DNA from: Salinarimonas soli
GTDB lineage: Bacteria; Pseudomonadota; Alphaproteobacteria; Rhizobiales; Beijerinckiaceae
NCBI RefSeq assembly: GCF_008386575.1
Contig: NZ_VUOA01000007.1
Span: 62,001 to 126,000, forward strand
Length of the DNA stretch: 64,000 bases
Direction: 5' to 3'
Positions within the stretch are counted from its first letter, which is position 1. Every line of letters begins with the position of its first letter. A program made the position numbers and the translations under genes. The notes below the pieces were generated by a model. The model saw only the letters and a list, made by a program, of their open reading frames with translations, was not told where the DNA came from and searched no databases. Of this stretch, positions 54,735 to 64,000 are shown piece by piece.

Positions 54735-54899
54735 CTATGCCCTGCTCGCCATCGCGACGTCGCCGCAGACCGGGCAGCCCGTATCGCGCGTCCAGGTTTC
54801 CGGTACGCTCGTGGCCATCGAGGTGAAATCGAACTCTACGAGCTTGTCCGTGGCACTGGGCGGGCACAGGCCCGTCACGATCTTCAGGACTTCGCTCAT
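54735..54899 (-). CDS. Small cysteine-containing peptide (54 residues) directly upstream of an MFS exporter
   Basis: Starts MSEVLKIVTGLCPPSATDKL, given in part, then VEFDFTSMATSVPETWTRD and ends GCPVCGDVAMASRA. Three cysteines, two in a CPVC motif. GGAGAAG gives ATG 54899 an excellent ribosome site, and its stop lies four bases before the MFS exporter ATG. It may be a small zinc-binding protein or a precursor peptide exported after modification. No RiPP-modifying enzyme (radical SAM, LanM, YcaO) is seen nearby, which weighs against a complete RiPP cluster. Confidence 0.7.
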   Translation of the reverse strand: MSEVLKIVTGLCPPSATDKLVEFDFTSMATSVPETWTRDTGCPVCGDVAMASRA

Positions 54900-54916
54900 G
54901 ATTTCTTCTCCACGGT

Positions 54917-55792
54917 TCATGGATGCGCCGCGGCCGGTCGATTACGGGCCGGCACGATGGCGCATAAAAGCCCGAGTAGAGTGAAAGCGCAAGCTACAGC
55001 TTCAGCTTGCGTCAGCGAGCGCCCAAAAGAGGCAGCCGAGATCGCAAGCGCGACGACGGGGACCAGGAGGAAGAACGGCATCACCTCGCCCGCCGCGTAG
55101 AGCTGGGAAAGGCGTTCCCAGATCGCGCAGGCCACGACGGCGGAGGGGATCGCGGCGTAGACCACCGCGAGGGCCGTGCTCCAGTCCGAGGCCGCCGGGC
55201 CTGCCGCGATCCGGGCAGGCTCCTCGAAGGCGAAGGACATGAACAAGAGCGGCAGGGGCGCGAAGACGGCGCTCCAGACCACGGTGGCAAGGATGTCGCT
55301 CCCGCCGGCCCGCTTGAGCAGGAGGTTGCCGGTAGCCCCCGCCAGAGCGCCCCCCAGGACGCACATCACCCCCGGCAGCGCGGCCTGCCCGTCCCTCGAC
55401 CCAATCAGCAGGGCAAGGCCCACCGCGCTCAGCGCCATACCCACGACCTGGCGCGCCTCGAGCCGCTCGCCGAGCACAATGACGCCCATGCCGATGGTGA
55501 AGAAGGTCTGGTTGTGCAGGAGGAGCGAGGCGACCCCCGGTGAGACGCCCTCCGACATGCCCGGGAACAGCAGCCCGAACTGCGCCACGCCCAGTGTGAG
55601 CCCAAGCCCCGCGAGCACCCGCCAGGGCAGAGCGGGGCGGGCGACGAGCAGCGCCGCAAGCGCCACCAGCATGAAGCGCAGGCAGGCGAAGAGGAGCGGT
55701 CGCAACGCGTCGAGGTCGACCTGGGCGAAGACGAAGGCGCCGCCCCACAAGAGCGCGACGAGGACGCCGATTCCGACATGCCGCATGGTCAT
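54917..55792 (-). CDS. EamA/DMT-family exporter
   Basis: A ~291-residue ten-TM protein with two EamA repeats: LLWGGAFVFAQVDLDALRPL, given in part, FACLRFMLVALAAL, SPGVASLLLHNQTFFTIGMG, given in part, GERLEARQVVGMALS, and in the second half VVACAIWERLSQLYAAGEV. Likely exports amino acids or metabolites. ATG 55792 follows AGGGGGAG; the GTG at 55846 is less likely. Divergent from a LysR regulator, the classic arrangement for LysR-controlled exporters. Confidence 0.88.
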   Translation of the reverse strand: MTMRHVGIGVLVALLWGGAFVFAQVDLDALRPLLFACLRFMLVALAALLVARPALPWRVLAGLGLTLGVAQFGLLFPGMSEGVSPGVASLLLHNQTFFTIGMGVIVLGERLEARQVVGMALSAVGLALLIGSRDGQAALPGVMCVLGGALAGATGNLLLKRAGGSDILATVVWSAVFAPLPLLFMSFAFEEPARIAAGPAASDWSTALAVVYAAIPSAVVACAIWERLSQLYAAGEVMPFFLLVPVVALAISAASFGRSLTQAEAVACAFTLLGLLCAIVPARNRPAAAHP

Positions 55793-55918
55793 CGGCACCG
55801 CTCCCCCTGACAGCCCCAGGCCGAGCAGCGTCGGCGGCGAGTTCACGGTGGCTGTGCTCCGGCCGCTCCGCGCAGCGTCGCGGCTCTGACATTCTCGGTT
55901 GCGCCCTCATCTGTCGAA

Positions 55919-55931
55919 TGCAAAGTTTGCA
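55919..55931. promoter_or_regulatory. Likely LysR operator between the EamA and LysR genes
   Basis: TGCAAAGTTTGCA, a perfect 6-1-6 palindrome and a T-N11-A site, 28 bases before the LysR ATG and in the gap to the divergent EamA gene. Confidence 0.65.
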
Positions 55932-55958
55932 CTGGTCCCATCCGCTTTCCTGATCGCG

Positions 55959-56882
55959 ATGAACCTCGACGAGATCGAAACCTTCGTGGCGATCGCGCAG
56001 CTCGGCGGGTTCGCCCGGGCAGCCGGCCACCTTCACCGGTCGCAGCCCGCGGTGAGCCGACGCGTCAAGCTGCTTGAGGAGGAGCTGAATGCGCCGCTTC
56101 TCGAGCGCCTCGGAAGTCGGGTCGTGCTGACGGAGGCCGGCCGCGCCTTTCTGCCCTTTGCGGAGGCCGCCCTCGCAATCTTGCGTGATGGGGTCGAGGC
56201 GGTGAGCGTCGCGCGCGAGGGGATCGGGGGCACGGTCTCGCTTGCCCTCGTGGGCACGCTTGCGGCAACCGACCTCGTCAACGTGCTGAAGGCCTTCGTC
56301 CGAGAACACGCGACCGTGCGTCTCGATCTTCGCACGGCCAACAGTCGGGAGGTGAGCGACCTTGTGCGGCGCGGCGAGGTCACCTTGGGCTTGCGTTACT
56401 TCACGGACGGCGCGCGGGAGCTCGAGACCGCCGTGGTAGGATACGAGGCCATGGTGCCTGTCGCCCCAGCCGATCATCGACTCGCAACCGCCGGGCCCAT
56501 CGAGGCGGAGGAGCTCCGAGCGGAGCGGTGGGTGGGCTTTGGCCTCAATCGCGGTGGGCGTGAGACGTTCGCCCATGTCCTTCACCGCTGGCTCGCGGCC
56601 GCTGGCCTCGACGAGGCCCAGGTCGTGGTCGTGGATAGCCTGACGGCCCAGAAGCGCCTCGTCGAGGCTGGCTTCGGCCTTGCCCTGCTGCCCGTCAGCG
56701 CCATTGGCGAGGAACTACGGTCAGGGACGATCGTCGTTCTCGACGCGCCTACCTTTGCGACCACGGTCCCTGTGGTCCTTGTGCAGCGACGAAGCGGATT
56801 TCTCAACCCGGCAGCCCGCGCGCTCCTCGCACTGATCGAGGCGCGAGCGGCAACGGCGGTAACCGGCTGCACCCCTTCATAA
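55959..56882 (+). CDS. LysR family transcriptional regulator
   Basis: A 307-residue regulator: MNLDEIETFVAIAQLGGFAR, given in part, HTH with AAGHLHRSQPAVSRRVKLLE, given in part, then LTEAGRAFLPFAE and a periplasmic-binding-protein-like effector domain with LGLRYFTDGARELE and EAGFGLALLPVSAIGEEL. ATG 55959 gives the canonical LysR start. It probably controls the divergent EamA exporter through the palindrome at 55919-55931. Confidence 0.92.
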   Translation: MNLDEIETFVAIAQLGGFARAAGHLHRSQPAVSRRVKLLEEELNAPLLERLGSRVVLTEAGRAFLPFAEAALAILRDGVEAVSVAREGIGGTVSLALVGTLAATDLVNVLKAFVREHATVRLDLRTANSREVSDLVRRGEVTLGLRYFTDGARELETAVVGYEAMVPVAPADHRLATAGPIEAEELRAERWVGFGLNRGGRETFAHVLHRWLAAAGLDEAQVVVVDSLTAQKRLVEAGFGLALLPVSAIGEELRSGTIVVLDAPTFATTVPVVLVQRRSGFLNPAARALLALIEARAATAVTGCTPS

Positions 56883-57417
56883 CAGGCATCTTCCCTTGCC
56901 GTGTGTTGGCATCTGCGCAGGACGACCGAACCGCGACGCGCTCCCGCGAGTATCGCCTGGATTGATCACGATCCAGCAGAATGACCCGTCAAGGCGCCGC
57001 CTCACGGTGCGCCCGTGCATGTCGTGGAGGTAGCCCGGCACCGGGACCTTCGTCCGAACCCCTGAGTCCTGGAGAGCCGCGAGACCTCTCTCGATCAGGG
57101 TGCCCCCCCAACCTCGAGCAGGCTCCTGGGCATGGCTTCGGTAGCGGCCCCCATCCGGCTGCCACGGCCGGCCGCGAGCCGATGGCTACGAGTTCGCAAT
57201 CGGAGCCCACGATGACCTGCTTGTCCAGCGCTCCTGCCCTCATGACACCTTCCGGATCACCCGCTTCGGAGGGTACGCGCGGCTCTGGCAAGGCACATGG
57301 GGAGCGGCGGGCCCCAAGCCCAGCGGGGGTGGACCCCATATGCAATTCATGGGGCCGATCCGTTGCAGTTTATCGGTGGAATTGGCCGGTTTGGGTACCT
57401 GCACAGGTGGCCGGGGG
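56883..57417. other. Gap without a recognised gene, upstream end of the gapR region
   Basis: About 535 bases. Open frames on both strands have composition unlike real genes here. A small dyad CTGGAT-N8-ATCCAG lies at 56957-56976. The stretch 57330-57400 is AT-richer and has GGGGCCGATCCG near 57350, giving the impression of pasted-in sequence. No known element identified. Confidence 0.4.
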
Positions 57418-57681
57418 CTACGCCATGCCCAGCGCCTGGAGGTAGAGCTCGAGGATCGCCTCCTCCTCCTGGCGCTCCGCGTGGTCGCGCTTGCGCAAGG
57501 CCACGATCTTGCGCAGGACCTTGGTGTCGAAGCCGTTGCCCTTGGCCTCGGCATAGACGTCCTTGATGTCGCCGGAGATGCCGGCCTTCTCCTCCTCGAG
57601 GCGCTCGATGCGCTCGATGAAGGCCTTGAGCTGGTCGGCTGCGACCGAATCGGTCGGGACCGCATCGCTATGATGATCCAT
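57418..57681 (-). CDS. gapR: GapR family DNA-binding protein (DUF2312)
   Basis: An 87-residue nucleoid protein that, in Caulobacter, binds AT-rich and overtwisted DNA and helps replication and topoisomerase action. Sequence: [19 protein letters not shown], then [19 protein letters not shown] and [20 protein letters not shown], given in part, ending LYLQALGMA. Helical throughout, with the coiled-coil tetramerisation region first and basic residues in the second half. A broken second copy of its 3' end lies at 50072-50200. Confidence 0.95.
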   Translation of the reverse strand: MDHHSDAVPTDSVAADQLKAFIERIERLEEEKAGISGDIKDVYAEAKGNGFDTKVLRKIVALRKRDHAERQEEEAILELYLQALGMA

Positions 57682-57801
57682 TCCTTGCCCCTGTGGTCCG
57701 ATGCCGTCTCGGGATCGAGCCGGCTCTTTAAGGCCAGGAGCTAGGGTTCACAAGGTTAGCGCCGGGTTAACGGGGCGGAGCCGGACGCCGGCCGGCTCGC
57801 C

Positions 57802-58107
57802 TCAGTGCCCGGCCCGCGCCTTCTCGAACGCGCCCTTCTGCTCGGGCGTCGCCTCGGCCTGGTGCCGGGCCTTCCACTCGTCGTAGGGCATGCCGTAGAC
57901 GAGCTCGCGGCTCTCGTCCTTCGTCATCGCGACCCCGCGCTCGTCCGCCGCGTCCTTGAGCCAATTGCCGAGGCAGTTCCGGCAGAAACCGGCAAGGTTC
58001 ATCATGTCGATGTTGGGCACGTCGGCGCGGCCGCGCAGGTGCTCGACGAGCCGGCGGAACGCCGCCGCTTCGAGTTCGGTGCGCAGGGCCGGGTCGAGAT
58101 CGGGCAT
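57802..58107 (-). CDS. DUF1244 family protein
   Basis: A 101-residue alphaproteobacterial protein with LEAAAFRRLVEHLRGRADVP, given in part, IDMMNLAGFCRNCLGNW, and GMPYDEWKARHQ. The CRNC pair could bind metal. In related proteins of this family an N-carbamoyl or SMc04008-like name is used without known function. AGGAG precedes ATG 58107. Confidence 0.92.
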   Translation of the reverse strand: MPDLDPALRTELEAAAFRRLVEHLRGRADVPNIDMMNLAGFCRNCLGNWLKDAADERGVAMTKDESRELVYGMPYDEWKARHQAEATPEQKGAFEKARAGH

Positions 58108-58348
58108 GGCTGGGCTCCTCGTGGTCCCGTTCTTGTGGGCACCCGGCCGCCCGCGTTCAAGGGGCAGCCCGGCGGCCGGGGCGATCACGCAATTTCGACC
58201 GCGGCTTGACTTGCCTTCGCGGTCGCCCAGTTCCACCCTCGCGATGCAGCGCTCGATGGGGCCACAGCGACGCCCGCCCCCGTCGGACAAGCGGGAAACC
58301 CGCGTCGAGGCGCCGCGCAGGGGTGGGGGCACCCAACGAGGCTACGCC

Positions 58349-58723
58349 ATGCTCGTTCGCACGCTGCTGACCCGTCCGCGCTCGCTCACGGCCGCCGTCC
58401 CGACGGCCGGCCTGATCACCGCCGGGGCGGCCCTCGCGCAGACCGGATCCAGGCTCCTCGCCGTTCCCTCCGTCTCGACCCAGGACGACGATGCGGTGTC
58501 GCACGCCTTCGACATGGGCGACTGGACGCCCGACCGGCAGGAGAAGGGGCAGGGCGTGGTCCGGGTCGACGGGCGCGACGACGCCCCCCGGTCCGTGGGC
58601 CCACGGGGCGACGAGCTGTCCTTCGCCACCGAGCCCGGGGGCGGCCAGAACCGCGCCTTCACCGGCCGCGTCGGGGGCAACCTCATCGGGGGCGGCGCCT
58701 GGAGCGCCCGGCGCGCCTCTTGA
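58349..58723 (+). CDS. Hypothetical, possibly exported small protein
   Basis: About 124 residues with no family recognised. Residues 1-32 resemble a signal peptide (TRPRSLTAAVPTAGLITAGAALAQ, in part, with AQT as cleavage region). The rest is polar and Gly/Asp-rich (DDDAVSHAFDMGDWTPD, GGGQNRAFTGRVGGNLIGG), likely disordered. The ribosome site is weak. An opposing frame on the other strand is also open, so reality of the gene is uncertain. Confidence 0.45.
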   Translation: MLVRTLLTRPRSLTAAVPTAGLITAGAALAQTGSRLLAVPSVSTQDDDAVSHAFDMGDWTPDRQEKGQGVVRVDGRDDAPRSVGPRGDELSFATEPGGGQNRAFTGRVGGNLIGGGAWSARRAS

Positions 58724-58821
58724 CCGTTTCGGGCGGCAGGCCCCGAGGACCCGCCGCACCCACGCATCCCGTCCCGCCCCCGCGTGCCCGTCCGGGCCCC
58801 AAGTCATCGCCGGAGAACTCT

Positions 58822-60153
58822 ATGTCGGATCCATCCGGGGCCGCGCCCCGCCCCACCCTGTCCGTGGTCGACGGGGTCCTGATCACCGTCGGCATCGTGA
58901 TCGGGATCGGCATCTTCAAGACGCCCTCCCTCGTCGCCTCGGGGGTCACGAGCGAGTGGGCCTTCATCGGCGTGTGGCTCCTCGGCGGCATCGTCACCCT
59001 TGTGGGCGCGCTGTGCTATGCCGAGCTCGCGGCCGCCCACCCGCATGCGGGCGGCGAGTACCACTTCCTCTCGCGTGCCTTTGGCCGCTCCCTCGCCGTC
59101 CTCTTCGGCTGGGCACGGGGCACGGTGATCCAGACGGGCGCGATCGCGGCGGTGGCCTTCGTGTACGGCGACTACGCCCAGGTCCTGCTGCCCCTCGGGC
59201 CCTTCGGGGGCGCGCTTCACGCGGGGCTCGCCATCGCGGTCTTCACGGCGCTGAACTACGTGGGCAGCCTGGAGAGCAAGCGGGCCCAGATCATCCTCGA
59301 AACCCTCACGCTCGCCACCCTTGCGATCGTGGTGCTCGTGGGCGTCCTCTCGGGCGCCAAGGCGCCCCCGCCCGCCGCCCCGTCGGCCGGATCGGGGGCG
59401 ATCGGGATGGCGATGATCTTCGTGCTCCTCACCTACGGGGGCTGGAACGAGGCCGCCTATCTCTCGGCCGAGATGAAGGACCCGCAGCGCAACATGGTCC
59501 GCGTCCTCGTGCTCGCGACCCTCGCGGTCACGGCGATCTACGTGGCGGTGAACCTCGCCTTCCTCTCGGTCTTCGGCCTGGAGGGCCTGCGCGCCTCGCA
59601 GGCCGTGGGGGCCGACATGATGCGGCTTGCCGCGGGCGACACGGGCGCGATCCTTCTCAGCCTGTGCGTCGTCGCAGCCGCGCTCTCCACCCTCAACGCC
59701 ACGATCTTCACGGGTGCGCGGGTCTACTACGCCATGGGCAAGGACCTGCCCCTCCTGCCGCGCCTCGGCCTGTGGGATCCGCGCGGCCACAACCCGGCCA
59801 ACGCCATCCTGCTCCAGGGGGTGATCGCCCTCGCGCTCGTGGCGTTCGGCGCCGCGACCCGGGGCGGCTTCCAGGCGATGGTCGACTACACGGCGCCCGT
59901 CTTCTGGTTCTTCCTGCTCATGGTGGGCGCCGCGGTCGTCGTGCTGCGCCGCCGCGAGCCCGACCGGGCGCTCCCCTTCCGGGTGCCACTCTATCCCCTC
60001 ACGCCGGCCCTGTTCTGCCTCACCTGCCTCTACATGCTCTATTCGAGCGTCGCCTATACGGGCACGGGGGCCCTGGTCGGCATCGCCGTGGTGCTGGCCG
60101 GCCTGCCGCTCCTCCTGATGAACAGGGTGCCCCGGGAGGTGCCGGCCGAGTAG
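58822..60153 (+). CDS. APC-family amino acid permease
   Basis: A ~443-residue twelve-TM permease of the APC superfamily: VDGVLITVGIVIGIGIFKTP, given in part, with the GIGIF unwound-helix motif of TM1, CYAELAAAHPHAGGEYHFLS, given in part, around TM2-3, and TYGGWNEAAYLSAEMKDPQR, given in part, at TM6-7. Substrate not assignable. GGAG before ATG 58822 fixes the start. Upstream of hpf on the same strand with a 114-base gap. Confidence 0.88.
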   Translation: MSDPSGAAPRPTLSVVDGVLITVGIVIGIGIFKTPSLVASGVTSEWAFIGVWLLGGIVTLVGALCYAELAAAHPHAGGEYHFLSRAFGRSLAVLFGWARGTVIQTGAIAAVAFVYGDYAQVLLPLGPFGGALHAGLAIAVFTALNYVGSLESKRAQIILETLTLATLAIVVLVGVLSGAKAPPPAAPSAGSGAIGMAMIFVLLTYGGWNEAAYLSAEMKDPQRNMVRVLVLATLAVTAIYVAVNLAFLSVFGLEGLRASQAVGADMMRLAAGDTGAILLSLCVVAAALSTLNATIFTGARVYYAMGKDLPLLPRLGLWDPRGHNPANAILLQGVIALALVAFGAATRGGFQAMVDYTAPVFWFFLLMVGAAVVVLRRREPDRALPFRVPLYPLTPALFCLTCLYMLYSSVAYTGTGALVGIAVVLAGLPLLLMNRVPREVPAE

Positions 60154-60267
60154 GCGCCCCCGCACGGGCCGAGCCGGTTCGTTGACTTGGCCTTGTCCCG
60201 ACCTTACGACTCGACGGATCGGTTCGGCCACCGGCCGGCCCGTCACGGCGAGCGGTCGGGGGGTTCG

Positions 60268-60846
60268 ATGGGGCTTCGGATCACGGGCAGGAACATGGAC
60301 ATCGGCGAGGCGCTGCGCGGGCGCATCGACGAGCGGATCCGGGCGGGGCTCGCTAAGTTTCTCGACGGGCACTGCGAGGGCCACGTCACCGTGGCGCCCG
60401 ACGGCGCCGCCTACCAGATCGACTGCGTGCTGCACCTGCGCTCGGGCATCACCGTGGAGGGCACGGGGGCGGCGCACGACCCCTACATGGCCCTCGATCA
60501 GGCGGCCCTGCGCATCGAGAAGCGGCTGCGCCGCCACCGCGAGCGCCTGCGCGACCGTGCCGCCAGAACAGGCAGCGGCTCCGCCCGGGAGACGCCGATC
60601 GAGGCACCCTACGCCATCATCGAGTCACCCGACGACGACAGCGTGGAGGCGGGCTTCAGCCCCGTGGTGATCCACGAGAGCACCACGTCCCTGCGCCGCC
60701 TGCCGGTGAGCGAGGCGGTGATCGAGCTCGATCTCACGGGTGTCCCGTTCATGATGTTCCAGCACGCTGGCACCGGGCGCCTGAACGTCGTATATCGCCG
60801 TCGCGACGGCGCGATCGGCTGGATCGATCCGCCGGCGCAGATTTGA
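60268..60846 (+). CDS. hpf: Ribosome hibernation-promoting factor, long form
   Basis: A 192-residue protein: S30AE/YfiA domain at 1-105 (LRITGRNMDIGEALRGRIDE, given in part, DPYMALDQAALRIEKRLRRH, given in part), a linker, and the C-terminal dimerisation domain at ~135-192 (TTSLRRLPVSEAVIELDLTG, in part, RLNVVYRRRDGAIGWIDP). Long HPF makes 100S ribosome dimers in stationary phase. It precedes ptsN, as in the usual rpoN-hpf-ptsN cluster, but rpoN is absent here and an amino-acid permease sits in its place. Confidence 0.93.
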   Translation: MGLRITGRNMDIGEALRGRIDERIRAGLAKFLDGHCEGHVTVAPDGAAYQIDCVLHLRSGITVEGTGAAHDPYMALDQAALRIEKRLRRHRERLRDRAARTGSGSARETPIEAPYAIIESPDDDSVEAGFSPVVIHESTTSLRRLPVSEAVIELDLTGVPFMMFQHAGTGRLNVVYRRRDGAIGWIDPPAQI

Positions 60847-60931
60847 TCTGGTTCATTGCCCCGATCACCGCCTGGCCCGACCCTTGCCTGACGAATCGCG
60901 TCGGCCACGCACTTCAATCGTGATGGAGCCC

Positions 60932-61396
60932 ATGCCTCTTTCCGAACTTCTGAGCCCCGAGGGGGTCCTGCCGGCCCTGCGGGTGCAGTCGAAGAAGCAG
61001 GCCCTCCAGGAGATCAGCGCCGCCGCCGCGCGCCTCACGGGGCTCGACGAGGGCGAGATCTTCGGCACTCTGCTCCAGCGCGAGCGCTTAGGGTCCACGG
61101 GGATCGGCGAGGGCATCGCGATCCCGCACGGCAAGCTGTCCACCATCAACCGGCTCGTGGGCCTCGTGGCCCGGCTCGAGCGGCCCATCGACTTCGAGGC
61201 GATCGACGGGCAGCCGGTGGACCTCCTGTTCCTGCTCCTGGCGCCCGAAGGCGCGGGGGCCGACCACCTCAAGGCGCTCGCCCGGGTGGCGCGGGCGCTG
61301 CGCGAGCCCGGCCTCGTGGAGCGCGCCCGCGCGGCGCGCGACGGCGCGGCGCTCTATGCCGTGCTCACCCATTCCTCGGCGCCGCGGGCGGCCTGA
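60932..61396 (+). CDS. ptsN: PTS IIA-like nitrogen-regulatory protein PtsN
   Basis: A ~154-residue EIIA-Ntr protein. Opening MPLSELLSPEGVLPALR, phosphorylated His 66 in GIAIPHGKL, and RLERPIDFEAIDGQPVDLLF, given in part. It takes phosphate from NPr and regulates K+ transport, stringent response and other processes. ATG 60932 has GGAG close upstream, better than ATG 60923. Follows hpf by 85 bases and converges on glk. Confidence 0.93.
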   Translation: MPLSELLSPEGVLPALRVQSKKQALQEISAAAARLTGLDEGEIFGTLLQRERLGSTGIGEGIAIPHGKLSTINRLVGLVARLERPIDFEAIDGQPVDLLFLLLAPEGAGADHLKALARVARALREPGLVERARAARDGAALYAVLTHSSAPRAA

Positions 61397-61417
61397 GCGC
61401 GGCTGCCGGCGCCAGGC

Positions 61418-62419
61418 TCACGCCACCCACAGCCGCTCGGGATCGTGCAGGCCGAAGCGTCCCGGGGCCGCCCCGACGGCGGCGAGGCCGCGCATCACGG
61501 CGTCCTCCGAGGTCATGAGGAAGCTCGGGATCGCCCGGGCGAAGGCCCCGACGGGCTCCTTGTCGGTGAAGGCCTCGCGGAAGCGGTCGCCGTCGATCAT
61601 CGGCGCGAGCGAGCTGATCACCCCTCCGCGCAGGTAGACGCCCCCCGTGGCGCCGAGCGCGATCCCCATGTCGCCGGCGAACCGCGCCAGGAGATCGAGG
61701 AAGGCCCGCACGGCGTTCATGCAATGCGGGCAGGCCCGGGAGCGCGCCTTCTCGGCGATCTCGGCGGGTTCCGTCTCGGGCACCTCCCGCCCCTCCGACG
61801 CCGCGAGCGCCCGGTGCAGGCGCAGGAGACCCGGCCCCGAGAGCAGCACCTCCGGCGTGATCCGCCCGGCCACGCGCTCGATATGGGGCCAGAAGGTCTC
61901 CTCGGCGGGGTTGGCCGGCCCGAACGAGACGTGGCCCGCCTCCCCGGGCACCGCGATCGTCGAGCCTCCCGCCTCGACGAGGGCCGCGACCCCCAGCCCC
62001 GTGCCGGGACCGAGGATGACCCGGGCGCCGCGCCCGACCGGCACCGGCGCGCCGATGGGCGTCACGTCCTCCCCGCGCAGGACCGCGAGGCTCAAGGCCG
62101 CTGCCTCGAAATCGTTGAGAAGCAGGCCCCCGCCGAGGGCGAAGCGGCGCGCGAGGGCCGGTCCGTCGAAGGTCCAGCCCGCATTGGTGAGTCGCGCCGT
62201 CCGCCCCATGATGAAGGCCGCCACGCACAGGACCATCCCGGCGGGACGGACGGGCGAGCGGGCGATCGCCTCCGAGAGCGCCTCCTCGACCGACGCGTGG
62301 TCGGCCGTGCGGGTGTGGAGGACGGGGATCGGCGCGGCGCCGGGCTCGGGCACCAGGGCGAAGCGCGCGTTCGTGCCGCCGATGTCGCCGACGAGGAGGG
62401 GGTGAGGGATAGGGGTCAT
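61418..62419 (-). CDS. glk: Glucokinase
   Basis: Phosphorylates glucose with ATP. A 333-residue ROK-unrelated, Glk-type kinase: GDIGGTNARFALV phosphate-binding motif at residues 11-23, LNDFEAAALSLAVL, ILGPGTGLGVA, PGEAGHVSFGP and GGVYLRGGV. ATG 62419 fits; ribosome site is weak, and the frame is open further to 62602. Divergent from the class I fumarase. Confidence 0.93.
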   Translation of the reverse strand: MTPIPHPLLVGDIGGTNARFALVPEPGAAPIPVLHTRTADHASVEEALSEAIARSPVRPAGMVLCVAAFIMGRTARLTNAGWTFDGPALARRFALGGGLLLNDFEAAALSLAVLRGEDVTPIGAPVPVGRGARVILGPGTGLGVAALVEAGGSTIAVPGEAGHVSFGPANPAEETFWPHIERVAGRITPEVLLSGPGLLRLHRALAASEGREVPETEPAEIAEKARSRACPHCMNAVRAFLDLLARFAGDMGIALGATGGVYLRGGVISSLAPMIDGDRFREAFTDKEPVGAFARAIPSFLMTSEDAVMRGLAAVGAAPGRFGLHDPERLWVA

Positions 62420-62600
62420 GGCGGGACGACAACGCTCGAAACCGCCCGGACGGCGCAGCCGGGCTTTACCTAGTGGTGACCTCGATCCGCCGCGCCGTCG
62501 AGGCCTAATCGCCGGCCGGCTTGGAAAGCGCGGCCAAACCCCGTAAACACCGCGCCATCCCGCCCGAAGGCGCCTCGCGCCGCAAATCCCGGTCCGCCCC

Positions 62601-64000
<1,400 letters not shown>

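Noticed and set aside
54735-54899. Complete RiPP biosynthetic cluster
   Set aside because: A small peptide and an exporter are present but no maturation enzyme or peptidase could be found on either side.
56883-57417. Insertion sequence remnant
   Set aside because: Composition looks mixed, but no transposase motif or flanking inverted repeats with a target duplication could be seen.
58157-58807. Minus-strand gene opposite the small exported-protein candidate
   Set aside because: No domain, no ribosome site, and low-complexity Gly/Arg sequence.

Overview
The window is a GC-rich stretch of chromosome from an alphaproteobacterium, most likely order Hyphomicrobiales (Rhizobiales) and near the Methylobacteriaceae, Salinarimonas or Beijerinckiaceae. 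This rests on a GapR (DUF2312) gene, DUF1330, DUF1244 and DUF882 genes, an EcfG/NepR general-stress regulator with matching GGAAC-N16/17-CGTT promoters (a system confined to Alphaproteobacteria), and dispersed intergenic palindromes of rhizobial type. Genus is not resolved. I see no rRNA, tRNA, CRISPR array, intact insertion sequence or prophage.

Layout. 1-4.5 kb: a cut-off ComM/YifB gene, an unknown gene, then a same-strand run pyrF, two DUF1330 genes, GNAT, dapB, gpmA. 4.6-9.2 kb: a chemoreceptor, then on the minus strand dapA, smpB, a peroxiredoxin and grpE. 9.3-17.6 kb: lytic transglycosylase, alpha/beta hydrolase, and a minus-strand series (B3/B4 protein, AMP nucleosidase, moaE, MFS, acuI). 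17.6-20 kb: a two-gene unit, dual-specificity phosphatase plus a PRTase/kinase-like fusion, behind an EcfG-type promoter. 20-33 kb: mainly housekeeping genes (ferredoxin-NADP reductase, rpmF, mtgA, ispA, argG, typA) mixed with a collagen-like secreted protein, a PRC-barrel protein, a possible metalloprotease, a site-2 protease and an orphan TAXI binding protein. 33.2-36.1 kb: a sigma factor that appears to carry NepR fused in frame to EcfG, divergent from a 3-hydroxybutyrate-oligomer hydrolase; each has its own EcfG-type promoter. 36.4-50 kb: envelope genes (L,D-transpeptidase, DUF882), an orphan NtrC-type regulator, PepF, a hybrid histidine kinase with an EcfG-type promoter, and small metabolic genes. 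50-57.7 kb is the most accessory-looking part: a broken gapR copy, an AT-rich patch, YqcI/YcgG, Lrp, an isochorismatase-family hydrolase, an ArsR C-terminal-domain-only protein, an MFS exporter behind a 54-residue cysteine peptide, an EamA exporter divergent from a LysR regulator, then intact gapR. 57.8-64 kb: DUF1244, APC permease, hpf, ptsN, glk and a cut-off class I fumarase.

The unifying signal is five exact GGAAC-N16/17-CGTT elements, all intergenic and all correctly oriented 23-174 bases upstream of a gene: PTP/PRTase-kinase unit, PRC-barrel gene, nepR-ecfG fusion, PHB-oligomer hydrolase and hybrid kinase. This suggests a local EcfG regulon whose master regulator is itself in the window with its anti-sigma factor apparently in the same chain. 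The best candidates for something undescribed are that NepR-EcfG fusion and the phosphatase plus PRTase-kinase unit. A family of at least four dispersed ~100-150 bp intergenic repeats, two of which appear to share or sit beside a second palindrome, punctuates gene ends.
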